From Furcasterigmium furcatum (taxonomy: Eukaryota; Ascomycota; Sordariomycetes; Glomerellales; Plectosphaerellaceae), in contig BCIA01000001.1 of assembly GCA_001599815.1 (NCBI GenBank), positions 934,934 to 998,933 on the forward strand: a DNA stretch of 64,000 nt, in the 5' to 3' direction. The translations under genes were made by a program, and so were the position numbers. Positions 45,801-56,046 of this stretch are shown here, piece after piece (position 1 is the first letter of the stretch; each line of letters opens with the position of its first letter). The notes under the pieces were generated by a model. The model did not search any database. It worked only from the letters and a program-made list of their open reading frames with translations, and was not told the DNA's origin.

Positions 45801-46376
45801 GTGACTTGGCGATCTCGTACGCTATTATAGGACCGAGTCGTTGTAGGAAAGCGGCTGTGAGGTAGCCTCGAGTGCGGGTGAATTCGTCGAGAAAGATGGC
45901 ATCTGCATATATCTTTTGGAAGATCTTCCACGGGTTCGCGTGTTGGTTTTGTCTACAAGGAGCAGCAAGGGGAGGAGAGGGGAACTGACCTCGAGAGAAA
46001 CGCGTTGAACGTGCCGTCTCGGGATCGGCCTGAGGAGCGGCGTGATGAGCGGCACCACCTGTGCCTCCAGACACTCTCCCAGAGAACGAGCAGACGCAGG
46101 AGCAGGCTGCCCCTGCGGCTGCAATATCCATGTGAAGGTTTGTGGCTGCGGTGTCGTCGAGGGCGCCGGCGCACTCACGCGCTGTCGCTTCGCCGGCCGG
46201 GAGTCGCCATGGGATGGCGCGGGACGGTGCACGAGTCCTGGATTCGGAGTCGAAGGAGGAGTGTCCCCGGTCAGGTCGATGATGTCGAGATTCTGCCGCG
46301 CAAGGGGATCGTTTGCCGCAGTTGTCTGCGTCAACGTCGCCATCGTGGACGATGCGTCTCGCGACGCGTTCTCCAT
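42803..46376 (-). CDS. WD40-repeat protein, candidate Raf1/DIM-9-type CUL4 adaptor
   Basis: Likely three exons: 46376-45990, about 45924-45790, and 45718-42803, giving about 1145 residues. Exon 1 contains NLDIIDLTGDTP, which looks like a SUMO-interacting motif, and a basic patch PAKRQRV. A Pro/Thr-rich linker and a helical part (SEIEFLRSVIRKDQGKD) precede about seven WD40 blades, e.g. SSFDRTVKVWRVD, GAVYVWDTARGD, FYTGGSDGVVKVWNVRNQ and AIGDATGRVYLLSLD. The tail is Gln-rich, then acidic (DYEEEEEE). Architecture and length suggest the Raf1/Dos1 (fission yeast) or DIM-9 (Neurospora) adaptor of the CUL4-DDB1 complex that directs H3K9 methylation, but this is similarity by eye. The exon 1-2 junction is uncertain: the GTCAGT donor is phase 0 and needs the weak GGAAG acceptor at 45925. 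The 5' end abuts the AT-rich block. Confidence 0.75.
45381..45545 (-). repeat. In-gene Pro/Thr/Ala minisatellite
   Basis: Imperfect tandem units of about 18 bases encoding Ala-Thr-Thr-Pro-Val-Pro and Ala-Arg-(Ala/Val)-Thr-Pro-Pro-type repeats in the N-terminal linker of the WD40 protein. Several units are nearly identical, so length variation between isolates is plausible. Confidence 0.75.
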
Positions 46377-46389
46377 CTCGGTGTTGCGG

Positions 46390-47060
46390 TCGAAGATATT
46401 AAAGGTTACTAAGGACTCTATAGCGGTAGGTAGAAGCGGGGTTCTCATATTAGAGGCCCCGCTTTTCTTTTGTATGCGATATATACTTAACAGAGCTATT
46501 CTAAGCTACTAACTTATTTAAGCTAGGCTTATTTTAAAAGGGTCTTCTTTTTAGGGGTTAATATATTATTTGTAACTATCTATTTAAAATAATAAAAGCT
46601 TCTTTAACTATAGTATGCTTCTCGCTCTCTTCTTGATTTATTAGAGTCATAATCTTATTTTATCCATTAAGGTCGTTAGGTTGATAATAAGCTTTGATTC
46701 TTTTCTAAAAGGGTAGCCTCGAAGGCTCGAGCGCTCTAAAGTTAGGCTGTTCCGCCCTGCTCTTCCAAGGCAGGAACGCGAGCAGCAGTTTATCCTAAGG
46801 ACAAAACTTAGTAGTATGTATGTCTCTTAGTTTAAGGCATCACGAGAATGCCATAATAGACAATGTCATTTACTCCTACACATTCAAACGGCCAATTCTT
46901 CCTTTCTGCCCACGTACAATATCAATACGTAACAAGCTCTACTTGGATAGATTTGACAGGCAACCTATTTTAAAGGGCTAGGAGCTAGCTCTGTCGGGAC
47001 CGAGCAAGACCTGGGACATAGTCACATACATATAAAGTCGGGTATTATATGTATGACCAC
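46390..47060. mobile_element. AT-rich, RIP-like relic of a repeat
   Basis: Composition changes abruptly from GC-rich coding sequence to a stretch full of TTAT, TATA and TTAA words (strongest 46440-46760), with all frames broken by stops. In ascomycetes this is what remains of a transposon after repeat-induced point mutation (C-to-T changes at CpA). No terminal repeats, target duplications or recognisable transposase or reverse transcriptase fragments can be read, so the element class is unknown. The block starts about at the 5' end of the WD40 gene. Confidence 0.6.
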
Positions 47061-47688
47061 AGTCCAGATCTGTCGCTGCTATCATTCAGTCAGAATGTCC
47101 CCGCGACAAGATTGATCTTTCAGTCATATCAACGCTCGCATCGCATTGCTAAGAAAGACATGATAGCTGCCACGAACTACCTAACGGACCACTACCAGTG
47201 CGACAACGCACACCCAGCGCAATCATCCACTTGTATCCCTGCTTACTTGATACATGGATAAACACTAGTATCTCCTAATATAGACACCTTTCAGATGCAT
47301 TTTAGAACGGAACATGGCTTTCCATCCGCAGGTGGCCTCGGATGTAATGCATAGCATTCGCATGCCCGGCCGACCGCTAGGGAAAAGTGGAGACGCGGCC
47401 CGAACCCGGTTGTGGTGGGGTTGCTGCGTGGAACCGTCGGACCACCGGGCGAATGTGGTCATCGGGACCCAACCCCAACCCCGACCGCGACGTCCTAGGA
47501 TAAATTGAAGGTTGCCCGTGTTGTCTTGTTTGAAAGAGCCGAAGAACCCGGCGAGGCGTGTATCTCCAACTGCCTGATCGCTTCTCACGCTCTCTGCCTG
47601 GACCAGTGCTGGTTTCACACGACCTTACCACCAGATCCTGCAAGTGTAAAGCGAGGTCATCTCGATCATCTGAGGCTGAACTTCCATC
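47061..47688. promoter_or_regulatory. Upstream region of the epimerase gene
   Basis: About 630 bases between the AT-rich block and the epimerase start codon. Composition returns to normal by about 47300. Open frames here are short. The immediate upstream context of the start codon (CTTCCATCATGG) is a typical fungal leader. Confidence 0.4.
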
Positions 47689-48594
47689 ATGGGCAAGCGG
47701 ATCGTCGTCACAGGCGGCTCCGGGCTCGTCGGCCGCACCCTGATATCTCACCTCCTGGACAATGGCCACTCCGTCCTCAACCTAGACATCGTCCCCCCGC
47801 CCCCTGGGGAGGCGAAGGCGTACCACACCATGAAAGTCGACCTCACCAACCTCGGCCAGGTCTTCAATGCCCTCTCCTCGCACTTCGCCCTCAGCGAGCC
47901 CCTCCCTCCCACATCCCCTCCTCGCCCGGACGCGGTCATCCACCTGGCCGGATACGCCCGCAACCTGATGGTCCCCGACGACGAGACCTTCAAAACCAAC
48001 ATCACCAGCACCTACAACGTCATCGAGGCCGCCTGCAAGCTCGGCATCAGGAAGGTCATCTTCGCCAGCTCCATCTGCGTGTACGGCATAACCTACGCCG
48101 AGGGCAACAGGGACTTCCCCCGCTTCCCCGTCGACGAGACCGTCGAGCCGCGCCCGACGGACGCCTACTCCATATCCAAGCAGTGCTGCGAGAACGTCGC
48201 CCGCGGCTTCGCGGACAGGTTCGGCGCGGACATCTACGTGATGCGCATAGGTGCCGTCATCCCGCCGGACGGGTACGACAAGTCCTTCCCCGCGTACGTG
48301 AGCACGCCCGAGCGGTGGAAGGTCCACGGGTGGTCGTACAGCGATGTCCGCGACCTCGCGCGCATGTTCGAGCGGGGCGTCCTCACGGACGGGTTGGGCT
48401 TCCAGCTCTTCAACGCCGTGAACGATACGAATACCGCGAACATGCCGACGGCGGAGCTGCTGGCGCGCTGCTGTCCAGACGTTCCTGTCACACGGCCGCT
48501 GGAGGGCCAGGAGGCGCCGATCTCGAACGCAAAGGTCAGAGAGATGCTGGGGTTCAAGGAGGAACACGACTGGCGCCGTCATTTTACAGCGTAG
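47689..48594 (+). CDS. NAD-dependent epimerase/dehydratase (extended SDR)
   Basis: Single exon, 301 residues. Rossmann nucleotide-binding motif TGGSGLVG at 8-15, with an acidic residue after the second strand (LNLDIV), points to NAD. Further motifs are VIHLAGYA at 83-90, the catalytic Ser in IFASSICVYG, and the Tyr160-x3-Lys164 pair (DAYSISKQ). The length and order are those of sugar-nucleotide epimerases and uronate-dehydrogenase-like enzymes; substrate cannot be read from sequence. There is no signal peptide or membrane span, so it is probably cytosolic. It lies next to the AT-rich block and tail-to-tail with the sulfhydrylase gene, with 260 bases between the stops. Confidence 0.88.
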   Translation: MGKRIVVTGGSGLVGRTLISHLLDNGHSVLNLDIVPPPPGEAKAYHTMKVDLTNLGQVFNALSSHFALSEPLPPTSPPRPDAVIHLAGYARNLMVPDDETFKTNITSTYNVIEAACKLGIRKVIFASSICVYGITYAEGNRDFPRFPVDETVEPRPTDAYSISKQCCENVARGFADRFGADIYVMRIGAVIPPDGYDKSFPAYVSTPERWKVHGWSYSDVRDLARMFERGVLTDGLGFQLFNAVNDTNTANMPTAELLARCCPDVPVTRPLEGQEAPISNAKVREMLGFKEEHDWRRHFTA

Positions 48595-48854
48595 ATACCT
48601 ACAACAACAGCACTGTTCCGCACGTGCTCACCACCCTGGCTATCTTCGTATTGGGCGGCTCAGCTGCCGGTCAGCTCGGTGTCCTCGGTGAATATGCATG
48701 CAGCCTTTTCAGCCTCAAGCCACGATCTGACGACGTCCGTTCACTCGGAATACCAGCGCACGGCGAACAGCGTAGTAGTAACATTCTCATGGGTATTCAT
48801 TCACGACCTAATTGATAAATTTTCCCTCGCTTCCATCCCCTGCCCTCATCTCAT

Positions 48855-50480
48855 CTAAGGGGCCAGCGGCGCATCGTCGCCCTTGTGCGCAACGCCCGAG
48901 GCCGTGTGGGGGCCCTTGGTGGTCGTCGCCGTGGCGGCCTTGAAGGACTGCTCGAAATCGGCGATGATGTCGTCGATGTGCTCCGTGCCGACAGAAATAC
49001 GGATCAGGTCCTCGCTGACGCCGGAAGTCTTCTTCTCCTCGTCGCTGAGCTGCTCGTGGGTGGTGGTCCAGGGGCTGCGGGGTGGTTAGCAAAATTGCCT
49101 GTCTTCTCTGGTCTCTCATCCACTCGGGGACCGGTTCACTTACTGGATGGCCAGGGTCTTGGAGTCGCCGACGTTGGCCAGGTTCGAGATCAGCTTGAAG
49201 CCGTCAACGACCTGGCTGCCGGCGGCACCGCCGCCCTTGACGCCGAAGGACAGGACGCCGCCGAAGCCGCGCTTGAGATACTTCTTGGCGGTCTCGTGGT
49301 AGGGGTGGCTCTCGAGACCGGGGTAGGAGACCCAGCTGACGTAGTCGCTGTTCTCGAGGTACTTGGCGAGGGCGAGGGTGTTCTGGGCGTGGCGCTCGGC
49401 GCGCAGGGAGAGGGTCTCGATGCCGAGGAGCAGCTGCTGGGCGGCGAAGGGGCTGAGGCAGGCGCCGAGGTCGCGCAGGATCTCGACGCGAGCGCGGATG
49501 ATGTAAGTGATGGGGCCGAAGGTGTCCCAGAACTTGAGGCCGTGGTATCCGTCGGAGGGCTCGTTGAACTGGGGGAAGCGGGCGGCGTGCTCGCCCCAGT
49601 TGAACTTGCCCGAGTCGACGATGACACCGCCGATGGTGGTGCCGTGGCCGCCGATCCACTTCGTGGCGGAGTGGACGACGATGTCGGCGCCGTGCTCGAT
49701 GGGGCGGATGAAGTAGCCGCCAGCACCGAAGGTGTTGTCCACGATGAGGGGCACGCCCTTGGCGTGGGCGACCTTGGCGATGGCGGCGAGATCGGGGACG
49801 TTGTACTTGGGGTTGCCGATGGACTCGACGTAGACGGCCTTGGTCTTCTCATCGATGGCGGCGTCGATGTCCTCGACGCGGTCGCCGTCGACGAACTTGG
49901 TGTGGATGCCGAGGCGGGGGAGGAAGACCTTGAACTGGTTGTAGGTGCCGCCGTAGAGGAGGGAGGTCGAGACAATGTTGTCGCCGGCGTGAGCGAGGGT
50001 GTTGATGGCGATGAACTGAGCGGCCTGGCCGGAGGCGGTGGCCAGCGCGGCGACACCACCCTCGAGAGCGGCAATGCGCTTCTCGAAGACGTCGACAGTG
50101 GGCTGGCGGGGGTGAGCGGGGGGCAATCACCAGGAAGAGCTGTTGGACTCACGTTCATGATGCGGGAGTAGATGTTGCCAAACTCCTTGAGGCCAAAGAG
50201 CCTCGCGCCGTGGGCGGAGTCATTGAAGGTGTAGGACTGCGGTATGTCAGCTGGCGTGTCCTCTCTCATGAAGCTTGTCGTCATCCTGCGGATCGGGGGA
50301 AACGCACGGTGGTGGCGTAGATGGGCACGGCACGGGAGTTGGTGGCAGGATCAGGCTGCTGGCTGGTGAGTGTCAGTGGTGGTGTTCAGGCACTTGGGTT
50401 CGGCCATTGATGGCGGGGACAGCTACATACCCCGCGTGGAGCTGCAGAGTCTCGAAGTTCTGGCTCAATTCCTCAGACAT
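48855..50480 (-). CDS. met17: O-acetylhomoserine sulfhydrylase (homocysteine synthase)
   Basis: PLP enzyme joining sulfide and O-acetylhomoserine to give homocysteine, in sulfur assimilation and methionine synthesis. Five exons, 50480-50431, 50362-50308, 50236-50153, 50102-49144 and 49074-48855, give 455 residues; all junctions are in frame. It starts MSEELSQNFETLQLHAG, then QQPDPATNSRAVPIYATT, SYTFNDSAHGARLFGLKEFG and [20 protein letters not shown]. The PLP Lys is 211 in SATKWIGGHGTT, with Asp185 in VDNTFGAGG. The C-terminal part has LAIHPWTTTHEQLSDEE and VGTEHIDDIIADF. This is the cys/met enzyme family; the SRIMNPT segment and the roughly 10-residue His-Ala-Gly start are typical of Met17/CysD. 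A CYS3-type site lies upstream, as expected for sulfur control. Confidence 0.95.
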
Positions 50481-52393
50481 GGTGGCGGCGGTGAGCTGGC
50501 GAGGGAGGGTGTCACGAAGTGTTTGAGGAGGGAGTTCAAGCTGTCGGGGAGAAGCTGTATCTGGAGGAGAGAGGAGGGGAGAAGAAAGAAGATGAGGAGA
50601 AGGAAAGAAAATAAACTCCCAGCAGAAGATCCCCGTGGCCTAGCGCATGGAGGAGGGGTTCGGTTCGGTGCCAGTCCCTTGGTGTCTGCCTCGTTGTGGG
50701 CGGGCGGGATGATGCCATCGAGGGGCCATTTTCCGTTGCCGGCGCGGCCAATTGACCATGGGAATTGGTCAATACGTGCCCACCCCGTGCCCCGCCCCAA
50801 TGAGCTCTCTCTCCGAGCTTCCCAGGGGCTGAGAGACCGGTCGTGTCGCCCGGCACGCGACGAACACCCCCAAAGGCCGAACCTTGTTTGCCCTGGAGAC
50901 GAGCCAGCGGCCAGTCGTGTCAGTGGTTGAGTGTCACCCCGCGGGCTCTGGAAAACGGGGTCGATCAGGGTCTTGGACAGGGGCTATCGCCGATATAGGA
51001 AATGGCGGGGTCCGTCCTGTGAGCACGCCATCCACGCGAAAATGTCATAGCTCCTTTCCTTGGTGCGCGTTGTGGGGGTTTTGATGCCGCTGTCTTGGAT
51101 GTCGTGACGACTTCACTCCAGTGTCCTCCACGCGCGGGTGGGATAGGGGCAGCCATTTGGGGGCCCAGCCTGCCGTCTGCCCACTCGTCAGGCGATGGCA
51201 ATGCTGTTGTTGTCCCACTCTGCACCGATCTGCCATCCCATCTTCCGCTTCAGGAACGCCTCCATCAACGTGGCATGACTAACCAAGTCAAACAATATCG
51301 ATTGTGTGCTTCAGTCACGCGCCAGCTTCAAGATGGTCGTCTCTGGAGTGCCCATCTGCATGATCTCGATCGTCTTCTCAAGCCACCCACACTGCGTTAT
51401 GCATCGAGCATCGGTCCAGAGGTGGTGGAAACGCAGTGCGATAGCCAGCTGGCGTTTGGTAACGTCGATGTCGTTGAGACGGAGCGGACATGGTGAAGAT
51501 TCTCCAGACTGAGCTGGTCGAATCCCCCAGTCCAACCTGCCGTCTGGGAATCCGTGTATCTTGAGTCCAAGGATGCTCTCGATTCGAACCTTGAAGCCAA
51601 GGAAGACGTGCGTCCAAAAAGGGTGCAAACTTGGCATGACCCCATGTCAGATCAGGCTGGATATGACCCGTGCTTGTTGCGTCGCATTAAATGGCATTGG
51701 CGGTTCTCGGTTTGCGCCGCATGGTGAAAGATCGTGGCCGAGCTGCTATGGAGGACCTGAACGGATATCACCAAAAAGGGAAAGGGCTCCTCAGCCATCA
51801 ACCCTTGGTCGGGAAAATCTACTTCTGGAAGTCCCGCTTCCCACCTTGAGAGGAAAAGCCACGGGATCACCCGTTGGTCGCCGCCGCTAATCCTCTTCCA
51901 GTACCTCCGCCGCACCCATCATGATTTGCAGTGCCTCGTGCTTGAAAGAATGGAATGGATTTGTCCTGATCCTACAGCCTAGGATCAGAGAGGAGGTACT
52001 CGAAAGTGGTGGTCCGTCATATGGCTGGAAATCTTCAGAACCCAAGGTCTGCTCGGAATTGCCCCTTCTGCCACCGCCGCTCGAACTTGCTGGGCAAGTC
52101 TGTGTCCGCCTCCCCGTGTGAGTGCTGGCTCTTCCCAAGGCCATATCAACGAAATGACTTCCAGGAGGCGTATGACTTCATCTTATCACCGCGGACTTTC
52201 CAAGTCGGGGCTTTTGCGCCATGGCCTGTCCAAACACTGACCTTGGCTTTTACTTATCTCTCTGATACCAAGCTCAACTACTACCCATCAAGTCCCTGGA
52301 CAAAACATATGAGCAAAGTAAGACATCCAAGCTGAGGGCTTCTTCTTCATTATTTTGCCTAGAAAGGCCATTATTCGTGGTATCCTGTATCAA
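50481..52393. promoter_or_regulatory. Divergent promoter region between met17 and the arrestin-like gene
   Basis: About 1.9 kb. The met17 side has a purine-rich plus strand (pyrimidine-rich leader on the minus strand) up to about 50640 and a CYS3-type site at 50709. The rest contains only short, featureless open frames. The region 51.9-52.4 kb is less GC-rich. No gene is called. Confidence 0.45.
50709..50718. promoter_or_regulatory. CYS3/MetR-type bZIP binding site
   Basis: ATGATGCCAT matches the palindromic consensus ATGRYRYCAT recognised by the Neurospora sulfur regulator CYS3 and its Aspergillus counterpart MetR. It lies 229 bases upstream of the met17 start codon, where such sites control sulfur-assimilation genes. 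Confidence 0.65.
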
Positions 52394-53689
52394 ATGAAAC
52401 ACATCAACTCCAAAGTCATCCGCTCTCTATACTCCCGTCTCCTCCGCGGCGCCCAGGACGCCTCTATCAAGATACAGTACGTCACCAAGGACACACCCGG
52501 ACTATCCAAGAAGATCATACTGACGATGTCAGGCCGGATCTTGACTACGTGATTCTCAGCGGCAGCCAAGATGAAGCCGCCGGCCAGTATCTACGTGGCA
52601 AGGTCGTCCTCCGCGCCCCCCTTTCTCAAAAACATCCCATCACCGGCATCAGCCTGTCACTAGTAGGATACCATCGGGTTTCGTACGTAAACGACCAACC
52701 CATATCTGAGGCGTACCGGCTGACATGTTGCAGATGTCACCGCTCACAACTCCCATCACCCGGGACCACACGCCAGTCCACGATCCTGGAGAACGACCTC
52801 CCGCCTCTTCTGCTGAGCAACGCAACACGAAGCCCGTCCCGTAGCACGAAATGCATCGCCGTGTACGAGTGGCCATTCGAGTTGCTCATCCCCGGCAAGA
52901 TGCCAGAGACCACGAGAGGCTGCTACCGGTGCAGCATCGCGTACTACCTCACCGCCCGCTCCATACGCACAGGCTCCAAAACGTACCCCCAGGCCCTCCG
53001 GGCCATCAGAATCATCCGCACCCCGCCTCTGTCCGCGTTCGAGCTGATGGACGCCCTGACCGTCGAGGGCTGCTCGCCCGCCAAGTTCCGCTACTCCGCC
53101 TCCATCTCCCACCAGGCCGTGGCCCTGGGCACGCGCATCCCGACCGAGCTCGGGATCCAGCCAATGACTCCCGGGCTGCGGTTGCTCGCCGCTTCGTGTC
53201 ATCTCATGGAGATACACAGCATCGACGACAAGCACGTAGCCGGGAACACGAACTTTACCACATCGCACGAGATATGCCGATGGGACCTCCTCGATGCCGC
53301 CGTCAAAGGACTCGACGCCGGGGTGTGCATCAAGCGCGAGCTTCCGCTGCCTGATGTCGCGGCCAAGTGTTCTCCCGATGTTGATGCGCACGGGATTCGT
53401 GTAAGCCATGCAATTCATTTCGACATGCTCGCAGAAGACGTCGACGGCGGGGAGGTAAAGGCAAGTTGCCCCTGGTCGGCCATCCCTGTGAGAGAGGTAC
53501 TAACACCCCGTGTAGCTGCGTGCCACCCTGCCGATTGTCTTGTTCGTTTCGCCGCATTTACCGATCAACGGATCGGGTCACTTCGCTAAAGAGCGTGTTT
53601 CCGTGGAGCAGGATGCTTGGGATGGAGTCCAGATACCCCCGCGATACGCGGACCATGAGATAGATGAGCTGCTAGAGACGAGTGCATGA
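52394..53689 (+). CDS. Arrestin-like domain protein
   Basis: Four exons, 52394-52476, 52533-52682, 52734-53454 and 53516-53689, encode 375 residues with in-frame GT-AG junctions. The first exons give strands typical of an arrestin N-domain: ASIKIQPDLDYVILSGSQDE, GQYLRGKVVLRAP and HPITGISLSLVGYHRV. Then come YEWPFELLIPGKMPETTRGC and CSIAYYLTARSIRT. The C-domain part contains TPPLSAFELMDALTVEG, FRYSASISHQAVALGTRIPT and the final LRATLPIVLFVSPHLPINGS. Fungal arrestin-like proteins are adaptors for ubiquitin ligase Rsp5 in endocytosis or pH signalling; no clear PPxY motif is visible, so partner and role are open. It is tail-to-tail with the MARVEL gene, with 117 bases between the stops. Confidence 0.8.
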
Positions 53690-53806
53690 TAAGTGTCCCT
53701 TTTTTCATCGTTCAGAATAGAAGTCGCATTACCAAAATTACAAGCATACTAAAAATCTTTCCATGGAAACCTATTACCGGCCTACTCTCCTGACCCTCCA
53801 TGACCA

Positions 53807-54323
53807 CTACTCAACCTCCTTCGTCGCAACCTCTCCGGTAGTCTGCCCCCTGCTGCTCTTCATGACCTCTCTGACAGTCAGCCCCATCGTCGCCGCCCAC
53901 GCCACGAACGCACCGGCCGCCAGCCCCGCGTCCGCCCGTGCAGCATTGCACACGGAGCCCCTGCAGAACCTCAGCCGACCGAGGAAGGCGGCTTGGGCGA
54001 TGAATCCCGCCAGGTAGAAGAGCGTGTTGACGGTCTCGACGGCCAGAGCGGCGTAGGGGTGGGTTGCTTTCGGGGCGAATCGTGGGGCGGCTTCGAGGTA
54101 GGCGAGGGAGAGGAGGGAGAGGACAGAGATGGCAACGAGGAACCCGATCTCTGGAGGTGGGATGGTGATTGTGGCGCTGTGGTACCAATTTGCGACTGCG
54201 AAGGGTTGGATTCTGGCATTTGATGAGTCGAAAGAGGGACGTACCGTGTGCTGAGAGGGAGAGGACGACGATGGCTAAGAGAAGCTGGACGATGCGGATG
54301 GGGAGAGTGAGCGAGATGGCCAT
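53807..54323 (-). CDS. MARVEL-domain membrane protein
   Basis: Two exons, 54323-54245 and 54195-53807, encode 155 residues. Four hydrophobic spans are visible: LPIRIVQLLLAIVVLSLSAH, IGFLVAISVLSLLSLAYLEA, YAALAVETVNTLFYLAGFIA and the final AGLAAGAFVAWAATMGLTV. The loop between spans 3 and 4 carries GRLRFCRGSVCNAAR, a cysteine pair usual in fungal MARVEL proteins of this size. Such proteins organise plasma-membrane or eisosome-like domains; the specific role is unknown. The C-terminus is hydrophilic (TTGEVATKEVE). Confidence 0.85.
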
Positions 54324-56046
54324 TTTGGCGGTAGACGACGAGGTTGTCGGGGTAGATTAGCGAGGCCAAGGTGTGATGTTGTTTATTATGAGTGGTATTA
54401 GTTTAAGATGCCTTTTGATGTATGGTCTTATTCACGGAGCCAGAATCAGGGCTTCAGCTCTTACAGACGGAGGCAGCGCAAGGCGCGGGCTTGGCGACGG
54501 CATCGGGGGGGGTTCAGTACTAAGTACTACGACTACAGCTCCATTTCCCAGGGCGTCAATGCCAACACGCTCAAACATGCACCGGCGGAATCTTGCTCGT
54601 CCCATGCGTCCTCCTACGATGTCTGCTGGAGTTGATGTCTTGGCTTTGTTTCTGAGGAGGGGTGTTCCCGGCTGTGCGGGAGGGGAGGGCCAATGCGCGG
54701 GTGTTAGTTGAAACAGACGACGTGGACGAAGGTCCGGATGGGCCACGGCATTGGACCCGAGGGGGATTGTGAGGCGGAGGGTTGTCGGAGAGTTGGCCCC
54801 TTTATGCTAGTGAGGGAACCAAGGAGGGAAGAGTCGAGGGAGTGAAGGGCTCAATGTTGTTTGGGGTTGCATTGCAGGAGAGATCGACGGGAGTGTAGAT
54901 CGGCGATGGCTACCAAAAATGTAGGTTCGGGCCATTTATAGATTGAGATAAATAAGCCGGCTCTTGCTGCACATTCTTCGCCGGTGGCAACGGCCGCCTA
55001 ACGAGAGAGACGATACCACCAGTACCGGTTGGTGGAGATGAAGGTGCAGTTTGGTCTGAGGCGGTCTTGAGGGCTTCGAGTTGGGGGACCCGACCGAATC
55101 TGCATGAATGGCAATGGGAGGCCATCAAGATTGTCTCGTCCCTGACGACCAGACTTTGACTTATTGGACAATCAACATCAGCATGCCACGAAGCTATCAT
55201 GGGTTGTTGATTTTTTCATATTCCAGGAATATCGCGGACTTTTCGAACGCCCGAAGCGGGATCAAGCGGGATCAGGCCGGCAGTCGGAACCCCCTCCGGC
55301 GCGGGAGTGCCGAGTGATCGGGCGCTGAGCGGGTCCCGTCGGTCTTGATCGGCCCCCGAGTCGAGCAGCACTAAACTGGAGGCATGTGATACCTCGTCAT
55401 TCGAGAACGCTGGTCCTGGGATGCCCGACTCACGATCAGCGGTATCTCAGGCCGTGCTTCACAGGAAATCGTCTTCATAACGCCAATCCAGAATACAATG
55501 CCCGAGGAGGTTACCCCGGACATCCCCCCCCGAATCTGACATTTACTCCGTGGTGCTGAACATGACTTGGTTTTATCTCGCCAGACATTGGTCCCTCGGC
55601 AAGCTAAATCTGAGGGGAAAGGGGAGCCACAGTGGCCAAGCAGCCCAGTTCAGCTTAGCGGCCAAGATCCCCAGGAATTGTGGAGGTGCCGAGGCAACTC
55701 CCCCGTCATGTCCTCCAGCTAATTCGAGTCTCGCTTTCCCCAGCCCGGCTCCTGTCCTCAAAGCGAACTCCTCACATGTGCTGGGTGCATCACTTGCTGC
55801 TGCTGAATTCTAGCGCTCTGTTGCCCGCCAACTTCACCTCATCAACACCACGACACCGTCCTCTGAGCATCACCACCGCATCGCATTCCTCTTTAGGTCA
55901 GCTCTGGCCCCCGACCTGATCGACCCGGCATCTGCACCTGTCAGAACCTAGAATCCAACTCTAGATTTCTGCGTCCGCGTATAGCTCATCGTACACCACC
56001 GTACCTGCACTGCACTGCAGATCGATCGATCAACCAACCGCCCAAC
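54324..56046. promoter_or_regulatory. Divergent promoter region between the MARVEL gene and the acyl-CoA synthetase
   Basis: About 1.7 kb. It contains four CCTCGG/CCGAGG hexamers, described separately. The last 250 bases before 56047 are a typical C/A-rich leader. Open frames are short and without family features. Confidence 0.45.
55502..55694. promoter_or_regulatory. Cluster of three CCTCGG fatty-acid response-type boxes
   Basis: CCGAGG at 55502-55507, CCTCGG at 55594-55599 and CCGAGG at 55689-55694, within 193 bases and 350-550 bases upstream of the acyl-CoA synthetase ATG. CCTCGG is the core bound by FarA/FarB (and Ctf1-type) zinc-cluster activators of fatty-acid use in moulds. A fourth copy lies at 54757-54762, nearer the MARVEL gene. 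Confidence 0.6.

Noticed and set aside
48885..50171. 428-codon open frame antisense to met17
   Set aside because: Mirror of codon bias over a secure exon.
47689..50480. Epimerase plus met17 as a metabolic gene cluster
   Set aside because: Convergent unrelated enzymes with no shared pathway or further members; adjacency alone is not evidence.
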